NCBI GenBank assembly: GCA_910585765.1
Contig: CAJUES010000007.1
Coordinates: 24,060 to 88,059, forward strand
Source of the DNA: an uncultured Lachnospiraceae bacterium
Lineage (GTDB): Bacteria > Bacillota > Clostridia > Lachnospirales > Lachnospiraceae
DNA: 64,000 nucleotides
Direction of reading: 5' to 3'
Shown: positions 25,513-34,478 of the stretch, one piece after another
How the letters are laid out: each line of letters begins with the position of its first letter
Numbering within the stretch: the first letter of the stretch is position 1
Program-made: the position numbers and the translations under genes
The notes under the pieces: model-generated
What the model was told of the DNA's origin: nothing
Database searches by the model: none
What the model saw: the letters and a program-made list of their open reading frames with translations, nothing else

Positions 25513-26643
25513 ATGATTAATTTTAACGTACCGCCGTTTACGGGCAGGGAGATGGAATACATCCGACAGGCAGTCGAAAATCAGAAAATTTGCGGGGACG
25601 GTCCGTTCACGAAAAAGTGCAGTGAGTGGATCGAGCAGTACACGGGCACGGCAAAGTGCCTGCTGACACCCTCCTGCACGCAGGCGACCGAGCTTGCGGC
25701 GCTCCTGATCGATATCCGGGAGGGCGACGAGGTAATCATGCCCTCCTACACGTTCGTGTCCACTGCGGATGCCTTTGTGCTGCGCGGTGCCAGGGCGGTG
25801 TTTGTCGACATCAGACCCGATACGATGAACATTGACGAGACGCTGATCGAACAGGCGGTGACGGACAGGACGCGGGCGATCGTCCCGGTCCACTACGCGG
25901 GTGTCGCCTGTGAGATGGATGCGATCATGGACATCGCAGCGCGCCACGGCCTGTTTGTGGTGGAGGATGCCGCACAGGGAATGGCGGCGACATACAAGGG
26001 AAGACAGCTCGGCGCGATCGGGGATTTCGGGTGTTATTCTTTTCATGAGACCAAGAATCTGAGCATGGGCGAGGGCGGCGCGCTGCTGATCAAGGACGAA
26101 AAATATATCAATGACGCGGAGATCATCCGGGAAAAGGGGACAAACCGCTCACAGTACTACAGGGGACAGATCGACAAGTACCGCTGGATGAACTACGGCT
26201 CATCCTATCTCCCAAGCGACATGAATGCCGCCTATCTCTGGGCGCAGATCGAGCTGGTCAAAGAGATCACCGCAAAGCGCGTGGCGCTGTGGAGACAGTA
26301 TGACGAGCTGCTTAGGCCGCTTGGGGAGCGCGGCATACTGGAGCTTCCCCATGTGCCCGAGGGCTGTGTCCACAACGGCCATATGTACTATGTCAAGGCA
26401 AAGGATCTGGACGAGCGCACGAGGCTCATCGATTTCCTGAAAGAGAACGGCATCTGGGCGGTATTTCACTATGTGCCGCTCCACACGGCTCCGGCGGGGC
26501 GGAAGTTCGGCAGGTTCTCGGGTGAGGATGTGTACACGACAAAGGAAAGTGACAGGCTGGTGCGTCTGCCGATGTTTTATGCGCTGACGCCGGATGAGGT
26601 TGATTATATCGTAGGGAAAGTGAAGGAGTTCTATCACGTATGA
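25513..26643 (+). CDS. rffA: dTDP-4-amino-4,6-dideoxygalactose transaminase-like
   Basis: 376 aa DegT/DnrJ/EryC1 aminotransferase of the WecE/RffA type: INFNVPPFTGREMEYI start, CGDGPFTKKC, TPSCTQATELAALLID, VEDAAQGM, and the PLP lysine in SFHETKNLSMGEGG (about 177-190). The family makes dTDP-Fuc4N from dTDP-4-keto-6-deoxyglucose. The RmlA/RmlB enzymes that supply this substrate are not in the window. The gene overlaps the next by ATGA. With the GNAT at 28474 it could give dTDP-Fuc4NAc. Confidence 0.87.
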   Translation: MINFNVPPFTGREMEYIRQAVENQKICGDGPFTKKCSEWIEQYTGTAKCLLTPSCTQATELAALLIDIREGDEVIMPSYTFVSTADAFVLRGARAVFVDIRPDTMNIDETLIEQAVTDRTRAIVPVHYAGVACEMDAIMDIAARHGLFVVEDAAQGMAATYKGRQLGAIGDFGCYSFHETKNLSMGEGGALLIKDEKYINDAEIIREKGTNRSQYYRGQIDKYRWMNYGSSYLPSDMNAAYLWAQIELVKEITAKRVALWRQYDELLRPLGERGILELPHVPEGCVHNGHMYYVKAKDLDERTRLIDFLKENGIWAVFHYVPLHTAPAGRKFGRFSGEDVYTTKESDRLVRLPMFYALTPDEVDYIVGKVKEFYHV

Positions 26644-28451
26644 TGGATGACCGCACAGGAGTAAAGGCGGCAAAAGTGTGTGGTGCTTTTGTTTTTACCC
26701 TCTTGCTTGCGCTGCTTTTAACTGTCCAATTTGATTTTTATTATGATCTGAATGACGATACCATGATCAAGGATATTGTGTCAGGAGCTTATACGGGCGA
26801 GCCGAGCGGCTACTGTATACAGATGCTGTATCCCTTGGCGTGGTGTCTTGCGCTTTTTTACAGAGCCATCCCGACAGTACCATGGTATGGCTTGTTTTTG
26901 TGTCTGTGTCAGTTTGGCGTGATCTTTCTGGCTGCGGCGCGGCTCCTTTTTGTCGTGCGGGGGATGAAGGCTGGGATCGTGGCGCTCGCGGCGGAGGCGG
27001 TGCTGGTGTACGGCCTGTTCCTGCGGCAGCTTGTGGTGGTGCAGTACAGCGTCACCTCGGGGATCTGTATGGCGGGGGCGGTGTTCTTGTTCCTCACGGC
27101 GCCGGGGACGGACAAGCCGTCGGTCTTTTTCAGGAGAAACCTGCTGCCGCTGTTTCTCGTCGTGCTGTCCTTCCTGATCCGGACCGAGGTCTGCGTCATG
27201 CTGCTGCCGTTTTTGCTGTTTGCGGGGCTTCTGAGATGGTGCGGCGAGGCGCGATTCTTTACGGCGGTGAATTTCAGGAAATATATCACGCTGATCGTCA
27301 CCGCGCTCCTGTGCCTGGCGGCGGTGTACTCCCTGGATATGCTGGCATACAGGGGGAGCGACTGGGCAAGTTTCAGGCGATTCTTCGATGCCCGGACAAA
27401 GCTGTACGACTTCTACGGACTGCCCGGCTATGAGGAGAACAGGGCGTTTTACGAGTCGGTGGGACTGTCGAGAGAGTCCTACACGCTGCTGGAAAATTAT
27501 AATTTTGCGCTCGATGAGTCGATCGACACCTGGAGGCTGGATGCGATCGTGGCGTACCAGGAACAGCTGGCAAAAGACGGGGGCGGGCTCCATGACACGC
27601 TGGGGTTTGTCAGCAGGAACAGCCTGAGGGAGGCGCTGTGGAAGTACAAAGATCAGCTGCAGAACAACGTTTCGCTCGCCGGCGCGGCAGTGGCTGTCCT
27701 GTACCTGCTGTATCTGCTCCTGTGCGTGGTGCCCGCGAGAGGAAAGCTGCGCGCGGGGGCGGTGGCCAGGATCGTGTGCCTCCTGGCGATACGCAGCGTC
27801 CTGTGGCTGTACCTGTGCATGGTGGACAGGGTGCTCGACCGTGTGACGATGCCCCTGTTGATGGCGGAGTTTGGCATGCTGGTCAGCTTTCTGCTCTGCG
27901 ACCGCCAAAGGACGTGCGGCGGCGCTCAGCGGGTGAGGACTGCTGGCTGTGTCCTGTGCATTGCAGGCGCGTTTGCCGCGATTGCGGTGAGCCAGCGGAA
28001 TGTGCAGGCGGAGTATGCCAGCCGTGCAGCGGCGGATGCGCGCTGGAACGCAATGATGGATTATTGCCGGAAAAGTGGAGATAATTATTATGTGATCGAT
28101 GTGTACAGCTCGACATCCTACCAGGGGACGCCGTACTCGGAGAAGATGTTTACCGATGTGGATAACACGTACAAAAATTTTGATATCTGTGGAGGATGGG
28201 CGGCGAAGAGCCCGATCGCGCGGCAGAAGCTTGAAAGACATGACATCAGGGACATCCAGAGTGCGCTCTGCGCTCCCAGGGCAGGCGTGCGTGCGGACAC
28301 CTGTTTCATAGCGGCTGCCGGCAGGGATCTCGACTGGCTTGTGCAGTACTATGCAAAGCGCGGGATCGCGGTCGAGCCAAGGTGTGTGGACCAGATCGGG
28401 ACGGATGCGGCAGAACCGGCGTTCAGGGTGTACGAGCTGGCAAGAAAATAA
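26640..28451 (+). CDS. Polytopic membrane protein, probable GT-C glycosyltransferase
   Basis: 603 aa, about 11 membrane helices with a C-terminal soluble part of about 120 residues. The first outer loop has an acidic motif, LNDDTMIKDIVSG (N38-D39-D40), where GT-C enzymes carry the catalytic aspartate. No HPPLYY motif is present, so it belongs to a different GT-C branch. ATG 26640 overlaps the rffA stop; a second ATG directly follows at 26643. The neighbouring undecaprenyl-phosphate sugar synthase (29052) would supply its donor. The glycosyltransferase role is inference from fold and context. Confidence 0.6.
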   Translation: MMDDRTGVKAAKVCGAFVFTLLLALLLTVQFDFYYDLNDDTMIKDIVSGAYTGEPSGYCIQMLYPLAWCLALFYRAIPTVPWYGLFLCLCQFGVIFLAAARLLFVVRGMKAGIVALAAEAVLVYGLFLRQLVVVQYSVTSGICMAGAVFLFLTAPGTDKPSVFFRRNLLPLFLVVLSFLIRTEVCVMLLPFLLFAGLLRWCGEARFFTAVNFRKYITLIVTALLCLAAVYSLDMLAYRGSDWASFRRFFDARTKLYDFYGLPGYEENRAFYESVGLSRESYTLLENYNFALDESIDTWRLDAIVAYQEQLAKDGGGLHDTLGFVSRNSLREALWKYKDQLQNNVSLAGAAVAVLYLLYLLLCVVPARGKLRAGAVARIVCLLAIRSVLWLYLCMVDRVLDRVTMPLLMAEFGMLVSFLLCDRQRTCGGAQRVRTAGCVLCIAGAFAAIAVSQRNVQAEYASRAAADARWNAMMDYCRKSGDNYYVIDVYSSTSYQGTPYSEKMFTDVDNTYKNFDICGGWAAKSPIARQKLERHDIRDIQSALCAPRAGVRADTCFIAAAGRDLDWLVQYYAKRGIAVEPRCVDQIGTDAAEPAFRVYELARK

Positions 28452-28473
28452 AAAGAAGGAGATAACAGTTTGT

Positions 28474-29016
28474 ATGGAACCGATGAAAAAGGATACAGTG
28501 GTCAGAGGACAGCTGGTATATTTGAGGCCGATCACGGCGGATGACACAGAGATGGCAGTGCGCTGGCGGAACACGCCGGTCGTGGTCGAGAACTTTATCT
28601 ACCGGAAACCTGTCAGCCGGCAGGATCACGAGAACTGGCTTGCCAACAAGGTTTTCAAGGGGCTGGTGCACCAGTTTATCGTGTGCAGGATCGAGGATGA
28701 CCTGCCGCTTGGTTCGATCTACCTCCAGAATTTTGAGGAGGAGAACAAGAAGGCGGAGTGGGGCATATATCTCGGGGAAGTGCAGGCTTACGGAAAGGGA
28801 GCCGGCACGGAGGCCGCAAAGCTGCTGCTGGAGTACGCCTTTGCCAACCTCGGGATGCACAAGGTAGTGTCCCGCGTGCTGGCGCGGAACAGGGCGAGTG
28901 TCCGCATGAATGAGAAGGCGGGCTACGTGCAGGAGGCGTACTTGAAGGATGAGCTCTTTTTAGATGGAAAATACGAGGATTTGATATTGTTTGGAGCCAT
29001 CAATCCCAGGGGATAA
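28474..29016 (+). CDS. GNAT acetyltransferase (RimJ/WecD-like)
   Basis: 180 aa. The GNAT core is clear: LVYLRPITADDTEMAVRWRN, then WGIYLGEVQAYGKGAGTEAAKLLLEYAF (acetyl-CoA loop, about 95-122) and RVLARNRASVRMNEKAGY. The ATG at 28474 is 12 nt after AAGGAG, slightly long spacing; frames opening upstream overlap the previous gene. Together with rffA, three kb upstream in the same operon, it may acetylate the 4-amino group of dTDP-Fuc4N, the WecD reaction. It resembles the PseH-type protein at 19244 only at fold level. Confidence 0.75.
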   Translation: MEPMKKDTVVRGQLVYLRPITADDTEMAVRWRNTPVVVENFIYRKPVSRQDHENWLANKVFKGLVHQFIVCRIEDDLPLGSIYLQNFEEENKKAEWGIYLGEVQAYGKGAGTEAAKLLLEYAFANLGMHKVVSRVLARNRASVRMNEKAGYVQEAYLKDELFLDGKYEDLILFGAINPRG

Positions 29017-29051
29017 AAGCTTCCGGACAGTTATAAGGAGACCAGTGGACT

Positions 29052-30008
29052 ATGAGTAAAATAAGCTTTGTCATTCCCTGCTATCGGAGTGCGAGGACGA
29101 TCGGCGGGGTTGTGGCAGAAATACAGGATACAATGGCGTCCCTGCCGGCGTATGTCTATGACATTTTTCTGGTGAATGACTGTTCGCCGGACGACACATA
29201 CGAGGTGATCAAGGCGCTGTGCGCGGCGCATGACAATATCAGGGGGATCAGCCTGGCGAGGAACTTCGGGCAGCACGCGGCGCTGATGGCGGGACTGCGC
29301 AAGTCGGACGGGGATATCGTGGTCTGTCTCGACGACGACGGGCAGACACCGGCGAATGAGGTGGGGAAACTGCTCGAGGGCATCGAGAGCGGGAGCGATG
29401 TGGTCTACGCGAGTTACGACAACAAAAAGCACAGCGCGTTTCGGAATTTCGGGACATGGATGAACGACATCATGACCAGGACGATGCTGGGAAAGCCCAG
29501 GGAACTGCACCTGACAAGCTACTTTGCCGCGAGGCGTTTTGTCGTCGAGAGCATGCTCCGATACGAGAACAGCTATCCGTACATCATCGGATTGGTACTG
29601 CGCGCCACCAGGAATATCACCAACGTCCCGGTGAGCCACAGGAGCCGCGAGGTCGGGACGTCGGGGTATACCATGAAAAAGCTGCTGGGGCTGTGGTTTA
29701 ACGGTTTTACGGCATTCTCGATCTTTCCGCTGCGGGTCGCGACGGCAACAGGTGTTATGTTTGCGGGGGCGGGCTTCGTCTATGGAATCTACACGGTCGT
29801 GAAAAAATTCGTCAATCCTCAGGTGCCGCTGGGATTCAGCTCGCTGATGGCAGCAGTCGTGTTCATCGGCGGAATGCTGATGATCATGCTGGGACTGATC
29901 GGGGAGTACATCGGGCGCATTTATATCAGCATCAACAATTCGCCGCAGTATGTGATCCGGGAGGAGACGGGAGGCAAGGAGAGCGCAGATGAAGATCAGG
30001 TTGAATAA
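29052..30008 (+). CDS. Undecaprenyl-phosphate glycosyltransferase (GtrB/ArnC-like)
   Basis: 318 aa. GT2 catalytic part: ISFVIPCYRSART, LVNDCSPDDT (about 37-46), LARNFGQHAALMAGL, CLDDDGQTP (DxD, about 91-99), and SREVGTSGYTMKKLL. Two C-terminal membrane helices (about 230-290) anchor it, ending GLIGEYIGRIY. This layout is that of enzymes making polyprenyl-phosphate sugars (GtrB, ArnC, Dpm1) on the inner face. It would feed the GT-C transferases around it. It overlaps the next gene by 20 nt. Confidence 0.88.
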   Translation: MSKISFVIPCYRSARTIGGVVAEIQDTMASLPAYVYDIFLVNDCSPDDTYEVIKALCAAHDNIRGISLARNFGQHAALMAGLRKSDGDIVVCLDDDGQTPANEVGKLLEGIESGSDVVYASYDNKKHSAFRNFGTWMNDIMTRTMLGKPRELHLTSYFAARRFVVESMLRYENSYPYIIGLVLRATRNITNVPVSHRSREVGTSGYTMKKLLGLWFNGFTAFSIFPLRVATATGVMFAGAGFVYGIYTVVKKFVNPQVPLGFSSLMAAVVFIGGMLMIMLGLIGEYIGRIYISINNSPQYVIREETGGKESADEDQVE

Positions 30009-32298
30009 AAATGATAAAATACTGCTGGCTGTCGAAGTGCTTTTTATGATTGTGTATGTGCTTTTCATGTGCGGAGAGAAAAAGGTTTATGAATTTAATG
30101 CACAAAATCTTGAAATATATAATGACAATGTGATCTATTCGCCGGAGGAAGCGTCCTACACGATCCAGAACAACGGGGCAGAGGCACAGGAAAACGCCAT
30201 GCTCGGCATTGCAAAAATGGAAATTGACAGAGGGGCGTATGAAATTACAGTCCGATATGAAAGTAGTACTGGAATCAACGGTCAGACAGGAAATTGTGAG
30301 AATCAGGCTGGATCGCTCAGGATCCGGTCTTTTAGCAATCCGACGGAAGTGGGATATAAAACGCTGCAGCTCGTCGACGGATCGGATGTAAAGACGGACA
30401 GGCTATGGATCACTTCCCTGGGCAGCATCCAGGATCTTGATGTCAAAGTGTACTTTCACGGTTACGGGATCTTAAAGATCGACCAGATCGTGTTTGAGGA
30501 ACTGATGGTCTGGCGTGTGACCTGTGTGCTCAAATGGATCGTTATCCTTTCCGTTCTCAATTTTATCTATTTTTATTTTATCCGAAGAAATGATTATAAA
30601 GATAAACATATCCTGGCAGGACTGTTGTTCATGGTTCTTTTTTCGAGTCTTCTGGCATTTCAGGACTATGTAATGGGCGGGCATGATCTGTCATTTCATC
30701 TGACGCGGATCCTGTCGCTTGCAAGATCGATCGCCGCGGGGAACTGGATCTCCCCGATCCAGTCGGATATGGCAAACGGATACGGATATGCGGCACCGCT
30801 TTTCTATGGACAGATCTTTCTCTATATACCTGCGATCCTGTACAACATGGCGATACCGCTGCACATATGTTATCAGATCTATGTTGTGTGTGTGAACATT
30901 GCCACCTGCCTTGTCAGCTATTTTTGTTTCAAAGCGATCACAGAGAATAAAGAGATCGCACTGTTTGGTGCGTATTGCTATCAGCTGAGTGCTTACCGGA
31001 TCATCGACGTGTACATAAGGGCAGCTCTGGGAGAGTACACGGCAATGATTTTCCTGCCGCTCATTTTGTACGGGTTTTATAAGGTTTATGAGACGGAGGC
31101 GGGGAGCCTGACGATCCGGGATGCCATATGCATTGTTTTGGGGCTCACAGGGATCATACAGAGCCATCTGATCACAGTGGAACTTGCTGCTTTTGCGATC
31201 GTTGCGCTCTGTGCCGCCCTGTTCCGGAAAACGCTGCAGCCGCGCCGTCTACTCATATTGACAGAGGCGTTGGCGCTGACGATTTTGTGCAACATCAATT
31301 TTCTGGTTTCCTTTTTTCAATCGATGCAGATGGATATAGCGGTGAATGCAAAGACAATGGGAAACATGCAGGAATTAGGAGCCGCTGTGCACGAGGTGTT
31401 TGGCGTCTTTATGTATGCGAACGGAACGTGTGCGCTGGGGATCGGATTGATGCTGGGGGTCGCCGTGTTTTTCTGGTGCTGCGTGAAACGGTTTGATTGG
31501 GGATTGGAGAAGGATCATCACTTGAGGGCCGGGGTGATCGCGCTTGTCATGCTCGTGTTTACAGTGCTGTTCTCCTTCTCGGCGTTTCCGTGGGATTCCG
31601 CCGCGACTGCTGACGGTGTGCCTGGCGCGTTGGGGCAGCTCGTGGGTGTCGTTCAGTTTCCATGGAGATTTCACATTATCTCGACGATATTGTGTGTCTT
31701 CCTGACGGTGCTGGGAGTGACGATCTTATACAGACACGGTCAAAAGAAGCTGGGAACCGCTGCCGGAGGACTCATCGCGCTTCTGCTGACGTTGAATGTG
31801 GGGCTTTATTTTGTCCAGTATCCTGAGATTGCGATGACAACCAGAATGTATGCCTCTGTGGAGGATGCGTTCTCGCTTGCGGTGGTTTCCGGTGGCGAGT
31901 ACCAGCTCGTGGGTACGGATTTTGGGCTTTGCAAGACAAGGGAGATCACGACAGAGGATCAGGCGGTGACAGTCACGGATTACCGGAGCGACCAGGGGGA
32001 GACGATGTTCGTGTGTGCCAACCAGAGTGATCGGCCCAGGTATGTCGAGATCCCGGTGTTCTGTTATGACAATTACTGCGCCTATGATCGGGGAAGCGGA
32101 GATCCGCTGCCGCTCGAGAAGGGAACGAACAATAGAATACGGCTGCTGATACCGGGGGGATACAGCGGGGAGGTCTGCGTGGTATATGAGATTCCGATAG
32201 TATGGAAGGTATGTTATCTGGTTTCTGCCCTGACAATGGCGGGCATTGCCGCAGGTCCTTTTTGGCGGCGTGGTGGCAGGAGGCAAAAAGATGAGTAG
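29989..32298 (+). CDS. PTPS-related/YfhO-like polytopic membrane protein
   Basis: 769 aa. After a first helix there is an outer beta-rich region (about 35-165), then about 12 helices, and a C-terminal soluble domain. The loop GGHDLSFHLTRILSLARSI (about 229-247) and NGYGYAAPLFYGQIFLYIP match the membrane family named 6-pyruvoyl-tetrahydropterin synthase related; the name is historical and gives no function. The HDxxFH-type acidic loop resembles the GT-C catalytic loop, so it is probably an outer-face glycosyltransferase. Its codons are a little more AT-rich than neighbouring genes. ATG 29989 lies inside the GtrB-like gene. Confidence 0.72.
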   Translation: MKIRLNKNDKILLAVEVLFMIVYVLFMCGEKKVYEFNAQNLEIYNDNVIYSPEEASYTIQNNGAEAQENAMLGIAKMEIDRGAYEITVRYESSTGINGQTGNCENQAGSLRIRSFSNPTEVGYKTLQLVDGSDVKTDRLWITSLGSIQDLDVKVYFHGYGILKIDQIVFEELMVWRVTCVLKWIVILSVLNFIYFYFIRRNDYKDKHILAGLLFMVLFSSLLAFQDYVMGGHDLSFHLTRILSLARSIAAGNWISPIQSDMANGYGYAAPLFYGQIFLYIPAILYNMAIPLHICYQIYVVCVNIATCLVSYFCFKAITENKEIALFGAYCYQLSAYRIIDVYIRAALGEYTAMIFLPLILYGFYKVYETEAGSLTIRDAICIVLGLTGIIQSHLITVELAAFAIVALCAALFRKTLQPRRLLILTEALALTILCNINFLVSFFQSMQMDIAVNAKTMGNMQELGAAVHEVFGVFMYANGTCALGIGLMLGVAVFFWCCVKRFDWGLEKDHHLRAGVIALVMLVFTVLFSFSAFPWDSAATADGVPGALGQLVGVVQFPWRFHIISTILCVFLTVLGVTILYRHGQKKLGTAAGGLIALLLTLNVGLYFVQYPEIAMTTRMYASVEDAFSLAVVSGGEYQLVGTDFGLCKTREITTEDQAVTVTDYRSDQGETMFVCANQSDRPRYVEIPVFCYDNYCAYDRGSGDPLPLEKGTNNRIRLLIPGGYSGEVCVVYEIPIVWKVCYLVSALTMAGIAAGPFWRRGGRRQKDE

Positions 32299-33700
32299 AA
32301 AGAAAATGGTTATGCCGGTCATGCTGATCCTGCTGTTTACAGCAATGTACATCAGCCTGATATTCAACAGAAATATATGGACGGACGAAGCGTACACGAT
32401 CGAGTTGGTGAGAGAGAATTCTTTTCCGGGGATCATCCGGAACACGGCGGTCGATGTGCATCCGCCGCTCTACTATCTGATCGTAAAATGTTTTGTGATC
32501 CTCCTGGGCGATGCATTCTGGGTTTACAAGGCAGTTTCGATCGTTCCGATGGTGCTGACGATGGTGCTTGTGTGCCTGTATGGGGTGCTTTGGCGATCGG
32601 AAGAAGGAACTACTGTTCTGGCTATCGTCATGCTCAATGCGGTTCCCTGTGTGCTGGAGTACGCTGTACAGATCCGTATGTACAGCTGGGCGCTGTTTTT
32701 TGTGACCTGGGCGGGGCTTGGCGCATACGCAATGTGCGCGCCGGACTCCTTTCGAATGCAGAGAAATATGCAGAAAAACAGCTGCATACAGCTGACAGCC
32801 GCCTGCATTTTGGGATGCTATACCCACACTTATGCGATGCTGAGCTGTGTCTGTATCTATATCATACTGTGTATTTATGCGCTTTTATGCGGCATGCGGC
32901 GTAAGGATTATGGTTTACTGAAAAAATGTCTGGTATCAGGCTGTGCGGTGTCGGTGTGTTATCTGCCGTGGCTTGCTGTCCTGATCAGGCAGACAATGAG
33001 CCGGATCGAGAATTACTGGATCGATCCGGTGACATGGGAAGTTATCTGCCAGTACCCTGATTACCTGTTTGCATCGAGGCTGCCGGGTTCTGCTGTGCTG
33101 TATCTGATCCTGTGCGGCGCGGCGGTGCTGATCTGCATCAGGCTGCGCAGGGATGGCATTGCGGCGCTGCTGATGCTTGCGGTTCCTGTGATGACGGCAC
33201 TGATCGGCATTGTCGTGTCCATAGTGGTGACACCCTTTTTTATCGCCAGATATCTCGTGCCATGCATGGGGCTTTTTGCACTGTTTCTGGCACTTGCATT
33301 CCGGCGGGAGCAGAAGGCTGTCCAGATCCTGCTCGGTGTATTTGGGTTTCTTATGGTGCTGAACGCATATCAGAAAAATTTTGAGATGGAGTACCACAGC
33401 ACACACACAGACGAACTTCTTCAATATATGGATGAGAACCTGGGACAGAAGGACCTCATAGCTTATAACTTTGAGGCATACGGTTTTATCTACAATATCT
33501 ATTTTCCGGATAGAACACAATTTTTGAGTGATGTGGATTTTGCGGGTGATTTTGACACCATCTGGTATTTTGACAGCTGTGTGACACCGTGGCTCGACAC
33601 ACAGGTGTTGGAACAGTACGGTCTGGCCAAGGAATTTGTCATGACGACAGGGATCGAACAGAACGAGTTTCATCTTTACCACATAAGGCATAAGGAATGA
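32291..33700 (+). CDS. GT39/ArnT-like membrane glycosyltransferase (GT-C fold)
   Basis: 469 aa from ATG 32291 with AGGAGG at 32278-32283; it overlaps the previous stop by 8 nt. Outer-loop residues D32-E33 (TDEAYTIE) and DVHPPLYY (55-62) are the same pair seen in the minus-strand protein at 7028-8605. Around 10 membrane helices follow, then a soluble tail of about 110 residues. It should move a sugar from undecaprenyl phosphate to a surface acceptor. The nearby GtrB-like gene is the likely source of donor. Confidence 0.8.
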   Translation: MSRKKMVMPVMLILLFTAMYISLIFNRNIWTDEAYTIELVRENSFPGIIRNTAVDVHPPLYYLIVKCFVILLGDAFWVYKAVSIVPMVLTMVLVCLYGVLWRSEEGTTVLAIVMLNAVPCVLEYAVQIRMYSWALFFVTWAGLGAYAMCAPDSFRMQRNMQKNSCIQLTAACILGCYTHTYAMLSCVCIYIILCIYALLCGMRRKDYGLLKKCLVSGCAVSVCYLPWLAVLIRQTMSRIENYWIDPVTWEVICQYPDYLFASRLPGSAVLYLILCGAAVLICIRLRRDGIAALLMLAVPVMTALIGIVVSIVVTPFFIARYLVPCMGLFALFLALAFRREQKAVQILLGVFGFLMVLNAYQKNFEMEYHSTHTDELLQYMDENLGQKDLIAYNFEAYGFIYNIYFPDRTQFLSDVDFAGDFDTIWYFDSCVTPWLDTQVLEQYGLAKEFVMTTGIEQNEFHLYHIRHKE

Positions 33701-33716
33701 AAGGCGGGGGATCATA

Positions 33717-34364
33717 TTGAAAAAGGGGAAAAAGGCAGTGGGACTTACCCTGGGGATTTTGCTGGCTGCGGTTCTGATCGCGTCCGGCGTCACGGGGCGC
33801 GTTACAAGGACAGTGACGTCAAGGAGCAAGGCGGCATACAGGCAGCGGGTGGACTCTGTGGCGTTCGGGTATCAGTTAAAACAGGATTTTGTACCGCAGC
33901 ATGAGCGGTTGGAGGCGATAGAGATCCACGTTGATGCGGCGGGCATTGTGAGGGATCAGGGGGCTCTGCGGTTTACGATCCTGGACCAGGATGCAGCGTC
34001 GGTCTTTTCCACAGAAATTCCCGTCTCCGAATTGCCGGAGTTTGGGTGGATGGAGGTGCCGGTTCACACACAGGTGTCCTTCGGTCAGATCTACACTCTG
34101 GTGCTGGAAAGTGTGGGCTGTGCGGACAATGGTCCGGCTGTTTCTTTCGCGGACTCCAGGCTCGCAGCGACGGCAGAACAGCAGGGGTTCCATCTGGTCT
34201 ATGCGGAGATGGACGTGAAGTATTCGGCGCTGCAGGCAGTGTTTCGCTATGCGGTACCCGTCGAATGGTATGAATACTTTTCGTACTATGTATTTGGTAT
34301 GCTGATGATCCTGTTGTTTCTGCACAGAACTTCGGTGCGGTCTGGCGGCAATGCAGGCAGATAG
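33717..34364 (+). CDS. Membrane-anchored beta-domain protein of unknown function
   Basis: 215 aa with a TTG start at 33717, behind GGCGGGGG. There is an N-terminal membrane helix (about 7-27), an extracytoplasmic domain of alternating beta character (about 50-175), and a C-terminal helix with a short tail. The domain pattern (IEIHVDA, GALRFTILDQD, GWMEVPV, YTLVLES) looks like a jelly-roll or lectin-type sandwich and resembles the outer domain at the start of the O-ligase-like protein at 36381. No catalytic motif is seen. It may be a glycan-binding accessory protein; this is inference. Confidence 0.6.
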   Translation: MKKGKKAVGLTLGILLAAVLIASGVTGRVTRTVTSRSKAAYRQRVDSVAFGYQLKQDFVPQHERLEAIEIHVDAAGIVRDQGALRFTILDQDAASVFSTEIPVSELPEFGWMEVPVHTQVSFGQIYTLVLESVGCADNGPAVSFADSRLAATAEQQGFHLVYAEMDVKYSALQAVFRYAVPVEWYEYFSYYVFGMLMILLFLHRTSVRSGGNAGR

Positions 34365-34415
34365 CGCGATACGGATTATGGGTTATGAGGAGTGACGGGA
34401 AGATGTGCACTGCAG

Positions 34416-34444
34416 TTGTACAGCGGTTTTAAGTGTGCTATACT
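34416..34444 (+). promoter_or_regulatory. Predicted promoter of the gene at 34479
   Basis: TTGTAC, 17-nt spacer, TATACT. A tandem duplication follows, AGGAGATTAA at 34455-34464 and 34468-34477, so the ribosome site is doubled. Confidence 0.6.
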
Positions 34445-34478
34445 TGGATAAAACAGGAGATTAAAATAGGAGATTAAT

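Noticed and set aside
26781..28574. 597-codon minus-strand frame opposite a membrane protein gene
   Set aside because: Same Arg/His/Gln-rich shadow composition; the plus strand has clear membrane helices and ATGA coupling.
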